64,000 bases of DNA, from NCBI GenBank assembly GCA_934045075.1, contig OW203734.1, positions 6,144,516 through 6,208,515 on the forward strand. Direction: 5' to 3'. A model generated the notes under the pieces. It saw only the letters and a list, made by a program, of their open reading frames with translations, had not been told where the DNA came from and made no database searches. The position numbers and the translations under genes are program-made. Origin of the DNA: Yponomeuta sedellus. Its lineage: Eukaryota > Arthropoda > Insecta > Lepidoptera > Yponomeutidae. Shown here piece by piece: positions 1 through 10,188 of the stretch. How positions within the stretch are numbered: the first letter of the stretch is position 1; every line of letters starts with the position of its first letter.

Positions 1-88
<88 letters not shown>

Positions 89-116
89 GTTATTGTTATT
101 GTTATTGTTATTGTTA

Positions 117-151
<35 letters not shown>

Positions 152-181
152 GTTATTATTATTATTATTATTATTATAATA

Positions 182-241
<60 letters not shown>
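1..241. repeat. (ATT)n microsatellite
   Basis: About 240 bp of ATT repeats with an interior block of TATTGT variants near 87-120. It begins at the window edge, so its full length is unknown. Confidence 0.97.
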
Positions 242-242
<1 letters not shown>

Positions 243-243
<1 letters not shown>

Positions 244-313
244 ATTACATTTACATACAGGCCCATACATTGATTCTGTCCCACACTAAGGTACCCTGTG
301 TTATGGGAAACAA
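243..313 (-). mobile_element. SINE-B 3' fragment
   Basis: The stretch reading 'acatacaggcccatacattg' followed by a degraded 'cccacactaaggtaccctgtg' matches the 3' part of the SINE-B copies at 43.9 and 47.0 kb in the same orientation. The tRNA-like head is absent. It directly abuts the ATT microsatellite. Confidence 0.6.
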
Positions 314-649
314 AAACAAAGGTTAAAAGAAAGATTGACAAAAAAAGGGCTGCAGGCTCAGCATGTGCTGTGCATAATGCTTGGTGGCACAGCGTAGATT
401 TTCAATCTGCTCCAAATTCTCATGAAATTTAATACTGTAGGCATAGGTAAAGGCACAAAAATATTCTACACATACGCACATTCACACACACATATACACA
501 AATCTACACTCGGCATTCAGTTCAGATGGTTGCTTATTTTGCCGCTTTTCCTTTTATTCACATAATTAATCAAACAAGTCTCATATCACTGCAGTATGTT
601 TAGATGTATTAATATAATCGGAGACTGAGGTGACTGACCTAGCCCCTAG
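314..649. other. Unassigned AT-rich spacer
   Basis: No coding sequence or recognised repeat seen, apart from a short CA/ACAC-rich stretch near 470-500. Confidence 0.5.
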
Positions 650-846
650 GATTAGCAAGCTGAAGTGGCAGTGAGCTGGTCACATACGCCGAAGAACCGA
701 CGCTCGATTGAGTTCAAAGGTTCTCGAGTGGAGACCACGAACTGGTTGCTGGCAGTAGCTGGATGAGGATGGCCGAGGACAGAGGGAAGCGTGCCTTAGC
801 GGAGGCCTATGTCTAGCAGTGAATGAGTACAGGCGGATTGATTGAC
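650..846 (+). pseudogene. L-a LINE ORF2 C-terminal remnant (RTE-like)
   Basis: Resembles the copy at 56.25 kb: it starts with codons for 'SKLKWQ', then a segment rich in Arg/Trp, and ends in 'gcctatgtctagcagtgaatga'. The reading frame is broken. RTE-like LINE proteins commonly end in an RW-rich tail of this kind; the family name is inferred from that pattern only. Confidence 0.6.
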
Positions 847-967
847 AATATTAATAATAATAATTATTATTATTTAATTCTTTATTGAACCTGTAAAGAA
901 TGGACGATCCACAACAAAAATTAGACAATCAGAGAGAACATTGTTAAGAAATAAATAATATTTTAAT

Positions 968-1118
968 ATTTAGAGGCTAAAAATTCCACCCATGCCGGGA
1001 TTCGAACCCGTGAACTCTGGCTATCCGTGCCAGCGCTCTTTCCAACTGAGCTTATGGGCGACTCGCCGGCATCAGTGAAATTTCGAACCTCTTTTCAACA
1101 TTCTCTGTATTACGTACA
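968..1118 (-). mobile_element. SINE-A, left arm of an inverted pair
   Basis: Read on the minus strand it shows a tRNA-like core with D-arm (GCTCAGTTGG), anticodon-arm (CTGGC/GCCAG) and T-arm box B (GGGTTCGAATCCC), followed by the family tail 'tttttagcctctaaat'. The anticodon loop lacks the universal T33, so this is a tRNA-derived SINE, not a tRNA gene. The opposite-strand copy begins directly after it. Confidence 0.8.
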
Positions 1119-1245
1119 TTAGCTTAGTTGGAAAGAGCGCTGGCACGGATAGCCAGAGGTCGCGGGTTCAAATCCCGGCATGGGTGGAAATTATAGACTC
1201 TAAATAGGTTTTTAAAATTGTCCTTTGCACGGGTTAGTGCATTAA
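1119..1245 (+). mobile_element. SINE-A, right arm of an inverted pair
   Basis: Plus-strand copy starting at the tRNA-like D-arm ('ttagcttagttggaaagagc') and running to the family 3' end 'gggttagtgcattaaaaat'. It lacks the 5' flank that the left arm has, so the two arms face each other across the left arm's 5' part. Confidence 0.8.
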
Positions 1246-1670
1246 AAATAATAAAAATAAATAATAATACTTTTCTAGTGTATAATAATACTAATAGTTT
1301 TCATACTGTGACTCGTCGAAAAGTCATTCTAGTTACGTGGTACAAAAACTTGCTATGCAAATCGAACTGAATCGATGAAGTCACAACTTGAACATAACGC
1401 CTTATAATGTATGGAGCGTTTATCAATATTCGAGATATCACGTAAAAAAGTCTACACACTTTTTAGAAAACGTTGAATTCAATGAAAAACCAAATCCAAT
1501 ATGTTTTCTTAAAGAAAAGGTTTCTTAAAAAAACATATTGTTTAGGAGTATTTTTACGTCTTCTATAGTACAAAAGTAACGCCACTTCAATCTAAGTTTG
1601 AAGCAAGTTTTCGAAGGTTGGGTAATAAAGTGTTCTCTACCTATCATTCTATAAAATAAGCATAAAGTAT
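1246..1670. other. Unassigned spacer
   Basis: AT-rich. It contains a small imperfect inverted repeat near 1500-1545 built from 'aatatgttttctt' and 'aaaaaacatatt'. Ends in 'agtgttctctacctatc', an L-d-like LINE tail scrap. No gene seen. Confidence 0.5.
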
Positions 1671-1679
1671 TTAGCTCAA

Positions 1680-1989
1680 TTATACTATTTTTATTTTTAA
1701 TGCACTAACCCGTGCTATGGACAATTTTAAAAACCTATTTAGAGGCTAAAAATTCCACCCATGCCGGGATTCGCACCCGCGACCTTTGGCTGTCCGTGCC
1801 AGCGCTCTTTCCAACTGAGCTAACAGGTGACTCACCGGCATCAGTGAAATTTCGAACCTCTTTACACTATTCTCTGTATTACGTACAGGCAGCGACATCT
1901 GGCTTAAGTAAATTGCATCACTTACAGCCCCGACTACCTAATTTGCAGTTAGGTTTTTACATCGGAATGATATCACTGTACCCACATGA
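1680..1989 (-). mobile_element. SINE-A, full-length copy
   Basis: About 310 bp. Candidate target-site duplication TTAGCTCAA is present on both sides (1671-1679 and 1990-1998), which defines the element ends. The tRNA-like core lies near 1755-1835 on the minus strand, flanked by 5' sequence out to 'cccacatga' and by the 3' end with 'ttaatgcactaaccc'. Box B carries one substitution. Confidence 0.85.
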
Positions 1990-2092
1990 TTAGCTCAAAT
2001 TAAGCTAAATACTTTATGCACACATAATTAGAAAATACACGAAATGCGAGTGTTAGTAACTGTTACATACATTCACGTTTCGCACGGGACAA

Positions 2093-2866
2093 AAGGAGAC
2101 GGATACACTTTCATACATTCTTGGGCCTGGGTGTGAAAAGGTGAAAGTGATGTCAATTTAGAGCTTATATATTAGCAAACCATCTCGGAAAATTCTGCGG
2201 ATTTTGGCAATCTGAGAGCAGAGTTATAAGAGATTTAGTAAAAGTGAGGCTATGCAACAAATTGACAGTGAAACTTATACTAAACTTATCCGTGTCCGTT
2301 AGTCCGACAAGTTAAGCAAGATCGTAAGTCCGTAGAAAGCACTGGTCGGAGAATTATAATAACAAAAACAACAGGAAACACACTCAAAATGCACTAAACG
2401 ATAGGAGAAGACGAGTGATCATAGATTGAGTCAGGGAGCTGTCACGTCTGTCACTGTTAGCACAGACCAAGGATGTTTTTCTTGTCACAGACACAGATTA
2501 AAAATACAGTTGACAAACACGGGTAATAAATCGATCTGTGAACGAGAATCAATTTTAAGATTTATTTTCATCAAGTTAATATTTAGATTTTTTAAACTGC
2601 TGATATTATGTATATTATAATGTATTTATTTAATTTGATTGAATAAATCATCTGGTGCAGGTGTTTTTTATTTAATACATGCAGACTAATCGATCAAAGT
2701 AATCAGTATCCTATTTTATTAGGGACATAAACTTATTTTTAAGATTTCTCGTCTTCCCGATTGTGAATTGAGCTCATTTTTTATGTTTTAAAATAGAAAA
2801 ATATAACGCTTTTTTTAAACCATATCTCAACTATTTACAATCGGGCCCAGAAATCCCCGTCTCCTT
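2093..2866 (+). mobile_element. 774-bp non-autonomous DNA element, empty copy
   Basis: Begins AAGGAGACGG and ends in its reverse complement CCGTCTCCTT (terminal inverted repeat about 10 bp). It has no long ORF. It is the inverted, uninterrupted relative of 3342-5308: both ends and most of the interior match, and the site where the other copy holds a mariner is a single TA here (2422-2423). Flanking dinucleotides (AA/TG) no longer show the TA duplication, so this copy is older or rearranged. Confidence 0.8.
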
Positions 2867-2871
2867 TGTAG

Positions 2872-3080
2872 GTAGACGACCTCTCTCGCGCAGCGTTAGC
2901 TCATCTGCCTACCATGCAAGAGGTTCCGGACTCGACCCCGGCTGGGGGTCAAAAAAAAACCCAAGTCTTGGATGTTTACATAATTGTGATGTCGTTGCTT
3001 CTGGTTCCCACGACTCAGGGTATCCTAGTGTGGGGCCAGAAGCAATGTATGTGCCTGTATGTAAATGTTATGTTACGTTA
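2872..3080 (+). mobile_element. SINE-B copy
   Basis: The tRNA-like head 'gcgcagcgttagctcatctg' with a degenerate box B ('ggactcgaccccggc') is followed by an A-run and the family body ending 'gtatgtaaatgttatgtta'. Same family at 30.5, 43.9 and 47.0 kb. Confidence 0.75.
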
Positions 3081-3341
3081 TTTTTAATGACGTGCTATGT
3101 TCATACATTCGAAAGCGTTCATTTCGAAATGCCAGTAGTTAATTAAATAACATTCATCTAATAAACATTCCCAGTTAGACCCGTTAAATGTATAATGTAA
3201 TCTGTGCTGTTCGTGTATCTGGCCGCAGCACTTGGTATGTTTTCACGGCCTATGTAAATAGGTTAACTAATGCTTTGGCATATTAAGTTATTAATGGCAA
3301 TCATGGAATTTTAATACGTATAGGTGGTAACTGATGTATTA
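3081..3341 (+). mobile_element. L-e LINE tail, part upstream of the insertion
   Basis: The last 70 bp ('gttattaatggcaatcatgg' to 'ggtggtaactgatg') resemble 11135-11200. The continuation is found after the inserted DNA element, at 5311. The part before about 3260 is not assigned. Confidence 0.6.
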
Positions 3342-3739
3342 AAGGAGACGGGGATTTCTGGGCCCGATTGTAAATAGTTGAGATATGGTTTAAAAAAAGC
3401 GTTGTATTTTTCTATTTTAAAATATAAAAAATGAGCTCAATTCACAATCTGGAAGATGAGAAATCTTAAAAATAAGGTTATGTCCCTAATAAAATACTTT
3501 AATCGATTACTTTAATCGATAAGTCTACATGTATTTAATAAAAAACACCTGCACCAGATGATTGATTCAATCAAATGAAATAAATACATTATAATATACT
3601 TAATGTCAACAGTTTGAAAAAATCCAAATATTAACTTGATGAAAATAAATCTTTAAATTGATTCTCGTTTACGGATCGATTTATAACCAGTCTTTGTCAA
3701 CTGTATTTTTAATCTGTGTCTGTGCCAAGAAAAACATCC

Positions 3740-4783
3740 TTAGTCTGTGCTAACAGTGACAGGCGTGACAGCTCCCTGACTCAATCTACTTATGTATGCG
3801 GAATAGAAAAAATAAACTGATTGAGGTATCTCCAAATCGCGCTGTTTGAACGCATCTACGGCATCTTCACGGGTCGAAAATCGTTGACCACGTAATTTAT
3901 TCTTTACATTTGGGAATAAATAGAAATCATTGGGAGCCAAATCAGGGCTGTACGGTGGATGACCCATCAATTCTATTTTTTGACCATCCAAAAATGTAGT
4001 TGTTTCCTGAGATGTATGACAGCTGGCATTGTCATGGTGAAGTATGATTCTGCGTCGCTGGTCGTATTGGCGTATTTCTTCAAATACTTCCGGCAAACAA
4101 ATGGTCGTGTACCACTCCGAATTAACCGTTCTGCGATTCTTCAGTGATATTGTAGCCACATGGCCATTAATACCAAAAATCAGGCCACCATTTGCTTTAC
4201 AGTCCTTTTTGCACGAGCCACTTTCGTAGGGTTCGGCTAATTTTGAAACACCCAAACTGTTGATTGTTGTTTAGTTTCGGGATCGTACGCGTAGATCCAG
4301 GATTCGTCACCTGTGTAGATATTATAAACAGATTTTGAGTCGCCTCCGTTGAATTTTTTTAAGGTTTTCTTGCACCATTCGACGCGAGCATCTTTTTGAT
4401 GCTGAGTTAAGTTGTGCGGGATCCAACGCGAACAAATTTTTTTACAGACAAATGTTTATCTAATATCCTATGAATGCTCGGGCATATATGCCCAGAATAG
4501 GTTCTATCTCGCGATACGTGACATGGCGGTCTTTTATTATTAGTTTTAGCACAGCTTTAATATTTTGTGGCACAACCACCGATTTCGGGCGAACTTCTTT
4601 AACTTCGTCCGTGAGCTTACTGCGCCCGCGAATAAACTCACTAAACCAGTGATACACAGTCGTTTTTGATGGAGCTTCACCACCAAAAGTCGAAGTTAAT
4701 TGATCTACGCACTGTTGTTGCGTTAAACCACTTCGAAAATCGTAATAAATCATAGCACGAATATTTTCACGAGTGAGTTCCAT
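3740..4783 (-). pseudogene. mariner transposase (D,D34D), frameshifted
   Basis: Would cut and paste the mariner at TA sites. The likely start is the ATG at 4781-4783 (protein begins MELTREN); the open frame upstream is not homologous-looking. The N-terminal helix-turn-helix region runs to about 4460 and ends in a frameshift near the sequence encoding 'ILGIYARAF'. The middle, with the first catalytic Asp in 'GDESWIY' (near 4290-4310), lies in another frame. The 3740-4255 segment encodes the second Asp in 'HHDNASCH' and the third in 'SPDLAPND', with 34 residues between them, the mariner D34D spacing. The C-terminus is truncated after 'LEIPQS' and the frame then reads through the left repeat into the host element. 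Clearly non-functional. Confidence 0.88.
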
Positions 4784-4957
4784 TTTTTCAGCGATATGAC
4801 ATTTTAAACCCAACAAAAACAAAACACTAACGTATATATAAGAGAAAAATATTAGCAGCCAGTATTTAAAAAAAGAACGAATTTGACCATGGAGGTCAGA
4901 CATTGCGTTTAAAATTATTGGAATCCCAGATTCCGCATACATAAGTAGCAGCCTATG
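3789..4957 (-). mobile_element. mariner transposon, decayed
   Basis: Bounded by TA at 3787-3788 and 4958-4959. The right inverted repeat (minus-strand start 'cataggctgctacttatg') is about 28 bp, the usual mariner size. The left repeat begins only at 'cttatgtatgcggaat', about 12 nt short, as if a stretch between two TA dinucleotides was lost. The element is 1.17 kb against roughly 1.3 kb for a typical full-length mariner, so internal sequence is also missing near the end of the transposase. Confidence 0.85.
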
Positions 4958-5310
4958 TATGATCACTCGTCTTCTCTCAGAATAGTAGAGCGTCTTCTCG
5001 TATCGTTTAGTGCGTTTTGAGTGTGTTTCCTGTTGTTTTTGTTATTATAATTCTCCGACCAGTGCTTTCTTTCTACAGACCAACGATCTTGCTTAACTTG
5101 TACAGACACGGATAAGTTTAGTATAAGTTTCACTGTCAGCTTGTTGCATAGCCTCACTTTTACTAAATCTCTTATAATTCTGCTCTCAGATTGCCAAAAT
5201 CCGCAGAATTTTCCGAGATGGTTTGCTAATATATAAGCTCTAAATTGACATCTCTTTCACCTTTTTACACCCAGGCCCAAGAATGTATGAAAGTGTATCC
5301 GTCTCCTTTA

Positions 5311-5470
5311 AGAGGACTTGAGAAAAGATGGTCAGAGTGGAGTTTTTTTTCTGCTGACTTTTACTCCACTTCACTACGGCCCGAAGGCAGCGGCTTTCAC
5401 TTTCATGTTACATTGTACTTTGACATTTAGCAAACAGATTGTAATTCATTTATACGTTGAAATGAATTGA
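5311..5470 (+). mobile_element. L-e LINE tail, part downstream of the insertion
   Basis: 'agaggacttgag' through 'cggcccgaaggcagcg' to 'tacgttgaaatgaattga' parallels 11230-11430. Together with the 3' end of 3081-3341 it makes one L-e copy split by the DNA element. Confidence 0.75.
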
Positions 5471-5670
5471 ATTATTCGTGCAGGATTAAACGTGGGGCGC
5501 TTCAAGCAATCGTCGTTGTCTAAACACACCTATTGGCTGTCATTTCACAGAAGAAAATGACGTTTCCGGAATGAATGTTCGACGCGGCCCGCGATGGAGT
5601 GTAAATTGTGTGCCAGCGCGCTCCGAATAAACGTCATCTGTCCTCAGGCGGTTGCGAAGCTACGATTCAG

Positions 5671-6260
5671 ACTAGGCGCATGCTGAAACGCAGGCGACGC
5701 AGCACAGCGCAGGTTTTGTAAAGCACGGAACGTCATTGAGCTATTTACGCTGCGGCGCAGGCACTTGCGACGCAGACATGCGTCTGCCCTGCTCTGCGTC
5801 GTTGTAGTGCCGGCACAGATTTTTGCCCGACCGCGTGCACTTAGAGGCTTACTTACTAACAATTTTGTTGCAATGACAGAACATTTAATTGAATTAGTTC
5901 GCTGTGAACCTGCAAGACAACTCTACCAAACTGCAATCCCAACCCGCATGCCCAGCGTGGGGATTATGGGCATTAACCCCCTAATGATGGCACAACCTTG
6001 CGCTCATTAGGGGAGGGCTATGTCTAGCAGTGGACTAATATAGCCTGAAAAAGAAAAAGAAAAGAAGAACCTTGTTTGTATAATAAAAGTCATCTAGACT
6101 ATTAAAAAAAGACATTGAAAGAGTTATGGGTGACAATTGTCTAGGAATGGAGCGAATAGTTGCGTTGCAGCATGCGGAGGACGCCTATTTCTGCCTCAAC
6201 TGCCCTGCCCTATACTGAACTGTGCTGTGCTGCTTTGCCTGCATTTCAGCATGCGCCTAG
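5671..6260. repeat. Inverted-repeat unit with 41-bp imperfect arms
   Basis: The left arm 5671-5712 ('actaggcgcatgctgaaa' onward) and right arm 6220-6260 (its reverse complement with a few mismatches) enclose about 500 bp. The interior holds an L-a LINE tail. This could be a foldback DNA element; no target duplication was identified. Confidence 0.5.
5931..6060 (+). mobile_element. L-a LINE 3' end
   Basis: 'cccgcatgcccagcgtgggg' through 'gctcattaggggagggctat' to 'agcagtggactaatatagcc' plus an AAAAG tail. The same 3' end is seen at 24.9, 44.2, 50.0, 54.6 and 56.5 kb. Confidence 0.75.
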
Positions 6261-7358
6261 CCTTAAGGCACTAAACGGTAACTAGCGCCACCAAAAGAGT
6301 ACAATCATAACTTGTTTTATAATACGTTTATCTTAAAAGGTTAACATCACACTAACAACTGCATCTACTATTTTAAAATCTACAGTCTAGAACATAGTAC
6401 CTAGGACTTTAATCGATTTCCCCTAAAATGGCTTTTTTTGGCAAAACTGCTTTAAAGTACATTATATAAAGTAAGTTACGTTTTTGGACCTAGCTGTGGA
6501 TTTCTGTTGAATAAATAAAATAAAAAAAAAATAAAAAAAGGTGGCAAGCCCTGGTCTCGTCTTACTATTTTTTTTCTATTTAGCTAATATGCTATTCAAA
6601 ACACGATCAAATCTCGATCTTGTATTTGTAAAGTTTCTTTGCGCTCGCACATATCAGAAGAAAATTAAAACAAAACTACATTTATATGGTGAATTCCTGG
6701 AAACATTTGTCCTTGTCTGATTAAAACCATAATCCCGTTATCCTAAGGACAAGTAATAACAGATTACTCCACAAATACACTTTCGCAGCTCCAAAATCCC
6801 TAAACTCATAGTCAATTTAAACTCGGCACTTACATCAGGAGCGACCTCAATCATCGAGGCACTCCGTGACTCTGGACAGTGGGATGAAGCGATGACCGTG
6901 CGCTTGACCAGCCTCGCAAGACCTTCCCACCCCCTCTGTAAGAACCAGTAAGGAGCCAGCAAAATGGGGGTGGTGTAACGGGTTAGGGGTCAAAGTATAC
7001 TAGCCAGTTTTCAGGAAGGACGGCTAGGAGGTTGTCGACGTCAGTCGTTGAAATATGCGGTTTCGGGACGACGCTGCAGTTATATTAGCGTTTCAGATTT
7101 GTGTGTTTGGGATGCTAATAATAATGCTTTGCTTGGCGTTAGGAAAGCCAGAGAAGCATAGACAAAATGCGAAGGCAGAAACGATTTTCAAGTGGTTTTG
7201 AACCGTCGGGAAACGTCAGTGCAGGAACTGTTCGTATACCTCAATCTAGCAACCAGCTGGGCCTTCATACTTAATACTTTTAGTGACAAGGCCGCAGTCT
7301 GTACTCTGAGGTTAAGAAATGTCTGTGCAACTGAGGCTCACAAGTCACGTGTGCCTTC
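6261..7358. other. Unassigned region
   Basis: No gene recognised. A 74-codon minus-strand ORF (6738-6962, MLAPYWFLQRGWEGLARL at its start) and the plus ORF at 7192 have no motif I know. The former lies in slightly more GC-rich sequence and could be a repeat remnant. Confidence 0.4.
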
Positions 7359-7595
7359 GTTATCAACCCTTGTATATCCCCACTGTTGGGACTCAGGTCT
7401 CTTCCTGCATCTTAGGAAGGTTAGGCCATACTCCACCACGGAGGTCAAGTTCGGGTTGGTGGAGGATTGTAAAACAGTGGCGGGCCTTACCATCAGAAGT
7501 TATCAAGCCGCCCATAAGGCCTCTGACATGGTTTAACGACTGCCATTGTATGACAGCCGGCACATACGGCTTAAGGTGCACGTGTGCCTTGCTTC
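7359..7595 (-). mobile_element. S5 SINE, 5'-truncated
   Basis: Starts at the family 3' end ('atcaacccttgtatatcccc' on the plus strand) and runs through 'ggattgtaaaacagtggcgg' to the middle of the element. The 5S-like head is missing. Confidence 0.8.
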
Positions 7596-7655
7596 TGCTT
7601 AAAAAAGGGGGAGGGAGGGCGGTGCATTAACAAACCGCACGGTGCTTGTGTAATT

Positions 7656-7712
7656 TTCACATTTGAATACTATTATGGATTTCCGCAATGTAACGCCTGA
7701 TTTCATATAATA
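7656..7712 (+). mobile_element. H repeat fragment
   Basis: 'actattatggatttccgcaa' and 'gtaacgcctgatttcata' match H copies at 23.2 and 49.3 kb. Confidence 0.6.
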
Positions 7713-7761
7713 ACAGTTCTTTGTTAAATAATTGAGCTAGAGGCAAGTATGTAAAAATTTA

Positions 7762-7872
7762 TCCACCAACCCGGACTCGGCCCCCGTGGTGGAGTATGGC
7801 TTAACCTTCCTGCGATGCAGAGAGAGACAAGTGCCCCAGCAGTGGGGACAGACAAGGGTTGATATCGACATG
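7762..7872 (+). mobile_element. S5 SINE tail fragment
   Basis: Last 110 bp of the S5 family ('accaacccggactcggcccc' to 'acaagggttgatatcg'). Confidence 0.8.
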
Positions 7873-7969
7873 TAAGAGTTGATGAGCTTTCGGTTGTATT
7901 GTCGCCGGCTTGCGTAGGTACGTTTAATTTTTTATTGGAAATTGCTAAGGTACTCTCGTATTTTTATGT

Positions 7970-8128
7970 TGCCTATAAACGACCCACAGCAGAGCACAGG
8001 CCTTCTCTTGAGAGAGTGTGGACTTAATTACGACGCGTACCCACCGGACAATTTGGCGCTGAGGTATTTGAACACCTCAGACACTCAGCTTTCCTCACGA
8101 TGTTTTCCTTCACTCTCGTATGTTGGAG
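7970..8128 (+). mobile_element. K repeat copy
   Basis: Family landmarks in order: 'gcacaggccttctctt', 'gtggacttaattacgacgcg', 'tgaggtatttgaacacctc', 'ctcacgatgttttccttcac'. Confidence 0.7.
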
Positions 8129-8927
8129 AAAATTTGATTCTAAAGTTAATAGTTTTCTTTTCTATATTAAAAACTACGTAATAAAATATATGTGAAATGC
8201 CCGTAATTTAATTATTCTTCTCATTTCGTAATAAGAATTAAAAATTTATTTGAAGGTGATAGTATGCTCACGGTAAACAGCAGTAACGCGTGAGATAGAC
8301 GTATTTTTAGAGTTCAAAAAAAAAACGAAACATGTTTCACTTTGATGTCCGTCCAATAAACAATAAATAATATTCTTATCTTATCCGTCCGTCCGTCCGT
8401 CTGAATGACAAGAAGGCCTTTAACTCGGAAACACATTGGGGTACCTATCGAATTGAAATTAAAACCATGTACTCCCGAGTAGGTACACGGTTTTAATTTT
8501 AATTTCTTTAAGTAGTGAAATAAACCAAACATTCAAATTAATTTAAAAAAAGTAACGGCCGTTTATGCCGCAAAATAAAATATTTATTTCGACACTCAAT
8601 GAAATCAAACTTCATAGGGTACTTCTCCTTGACCTAAAACTATGAAATCGGAAAACTGTACACTAAATGTACAGTTTTCTGATTGGTTCTTGTATTTGTT
8701 TACTCTGATTGGTTGTTTGTATTTTGTAGTTGTAGTACTTTGTAAATATATCGTGAAAAAAAATATCTTTGAAGTTCGGGCAAAGCTGCGAGAAACTGCT
8801 AGTTTCGGCTCCTACAATATGTAAGTAGGTACTCACCTACAAATTTCTAGTGAACCCTCGGTGTGCAAGTTCAACTCGCACTTGGCCGCTTTTTTTAAGT
8901 TCTACATTAATCCAAGAACACCAAACT
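8129..8927. other. Unassigned region with one hairpin
   Basis: No gene seen. A near-perfect hairpin lies at 8646-8684 (16-nt arms, one mismatch, 7-nt loop). Confidence 0.5.
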
Positions 8928-9020
8928 TGACTTGGCCCCCGCGGTGGAGTAGGCTTAACCTTCCTGCGATGCAGGAAGAGACCCGTGCCCCAGCAGTGGG
9001 GACATACAAGGGTTGATATC
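8928..9020 (+). mobile_element. S5 SINE tail fragment
   Basis: 'cttgacttggcccccgcggt' to 'catacaagggttgatatc'. 5'-truncated. Confidence 0.8.
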
Positions 9021-9039
9021 ATTATTATCAATGCAGCCT

Positions 9040-9105
9040 ATGTACGTCCACTGAAGGGCACATGCCATTTTTCAGAGAGAGTGAATATGGGCTTAATCAC
9101 CACGA
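9040..9105 (+). mobile_element. K repeat fragment
   Basis: 'gggcacatgccatttttcag' and 'tatgggcttaatcaccacga' match the K head. Confidence 0.5.
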
Positions 9106-9512
9106 GTTAAATAAAATATCTTTATTGTATGTACACAGAAATACAGTAACAGAAACCAATCAATGTTCTACTGTCAAGCACTCTTTTCAGCACTGGCTGA
9201 AAATCAGCGCTGAAGGCTTGCCCATCGGCATAATATGCTGAGTCAGTTGCCGTTTATAGCGGGAGTGACACGCCGTATCCTTTAGTGTTCTTTTATGTTT
9301 TTTATTTTAATGTTATTTAGTAGTGTATTTGCTTTGTTATTGTGGCGTGTGTAGTGTGGCTAATAAATGTTTTTTCTTTTTCTTCTCTTCTCAAGAGTCA
9401 AATTCAAATGCATTGGCAGAGCACTCTATGACTACCGCAGGTAACAGCCCACAGCGATAAAGTCACACTACGATAAAAAATCAAAGGCCTATTTTTCACC
9501 TCTTTTGTAGTG
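9106..9512. other. LINE-tail-like debris
   Basis: 'aataaaatatctttattgta' at 9110 and 'ctgaaaatcagcgctgaagg' near 9198 resemble LINE 3' ends; the second is echoed at about 59725. Family not determined. Confidence 0.35.
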
Positions 9513-9680
9513 TGTGACGGTACCATATATTATAAGTCTGAGTGTTTGTGTGCGTACGCCTAATATGTAAGCCGGTTTAATCGTATAACCGAATAGAATA
9601 AGAGAGACTATTATGTAGCGCGTCGTAAATACAAGTTGTGACTATACAAATTAATCTTTCATTTTAACTACCACAATACA
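9513..9680 (+). mobile_element. Short LTR of a degraded LTR retrotransposon
   Basis: Starts TGTGACGG and ends CACAATACA (TG...CA). It contains a TATA-like 'atatattataag' and is followed at once by TGGCGACCCTGCCATG, which looks like a primer-binding site. A 28-bp copy of the LTR end recurs at 9809-9836 after about 125 bp of leader, as expected if most of the element was deleted. No coding remains. Confidence 0.55.
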
Positions 9681-9836
9681 TGGCGACCCTGCCATGCGGG
9701 TGTACCTATTCATGGACAGTGAAGTAGTGAAGAAGTGATATTGTGAAAAAAAAAAACACCCTCCCACCGCAATAAAATTGAAAACTAAAAGCAAAAATGT
9801 GTCAAAGCATCTTTCATTTTAACTACCACAATACAC
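9681..9836 (+). mobile_element. Leader remnant and partial 3' LTR of the same element
   Basis: Putative primer site at 9681-9696, then an A-rich leader, then the repeated LTR end 'tctttcattttaactaccac'. This indicates an internally deleted retrotransposon. Confidence 0.45.
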
Positions 9837-10188
9837 TTTCGAGCTACAGGTAATCCGAAATTTGCTTTGGCTAAGTAGGTATAATAAGCTTAGGATCGAA
9901 CTTTCTCTATTCAAAGACCTACTCCTTAACCTTGCGAACCGAGTCGCTTTAGCCAAATCGCTTCTAGAATGTTCCCGGTTATATAGTAGCTCTTACCACG
10001 TGGCCTTAAGTGCGAATATCGCACTAAATATTGTTTCGTCAGACTCCTCCGTCTATGGATACTGGAAATACTTGTCTAATCCAAACTAATCCACTTTGTG
10101 AGCAAATTAATTGCTTCACTTTACCTCAGCTGGTATTTGTATTGATGTCGATTCTGAATGCTGTATTTAGTGCCCGAAATTAAATTTG

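Larger units (their letters stand above)
3342..5308 (-). mobile_element. 774-bp-family DNA element carrying a nested mariner
   Basis: Ends are AAGGAGACGG (3342) and CCGTCTCCTT (5308), flanked by TA on both sides (3340-3341 and 5309-5310). The related LINE tail at 11.2 kb has one TA at the matching place ('accatTAagatgacttgag'), which supports a TA target duplication. The element is about 1.97 kb because an 1.17-kb mariner sits at 3789-4957. Without that insert it matches the empty copy at 2093-2866 in opposite orientation. Confidence 0.82.

Noticed and set aside
4470..4652. Plus-strand ORFs opposite the mariner transposase
   Set aside because: Antisense shadows of the transposase frames.
7192..7630. 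ORFs of 103-114 codons near 7.2-7.6 kb
   Set aside because: Most of their length is antisense S5 SINE; many other short ORFs in the window (for example 18.9, 23.6, 38.8, 45.7, 48.8 kb) arise the same way.
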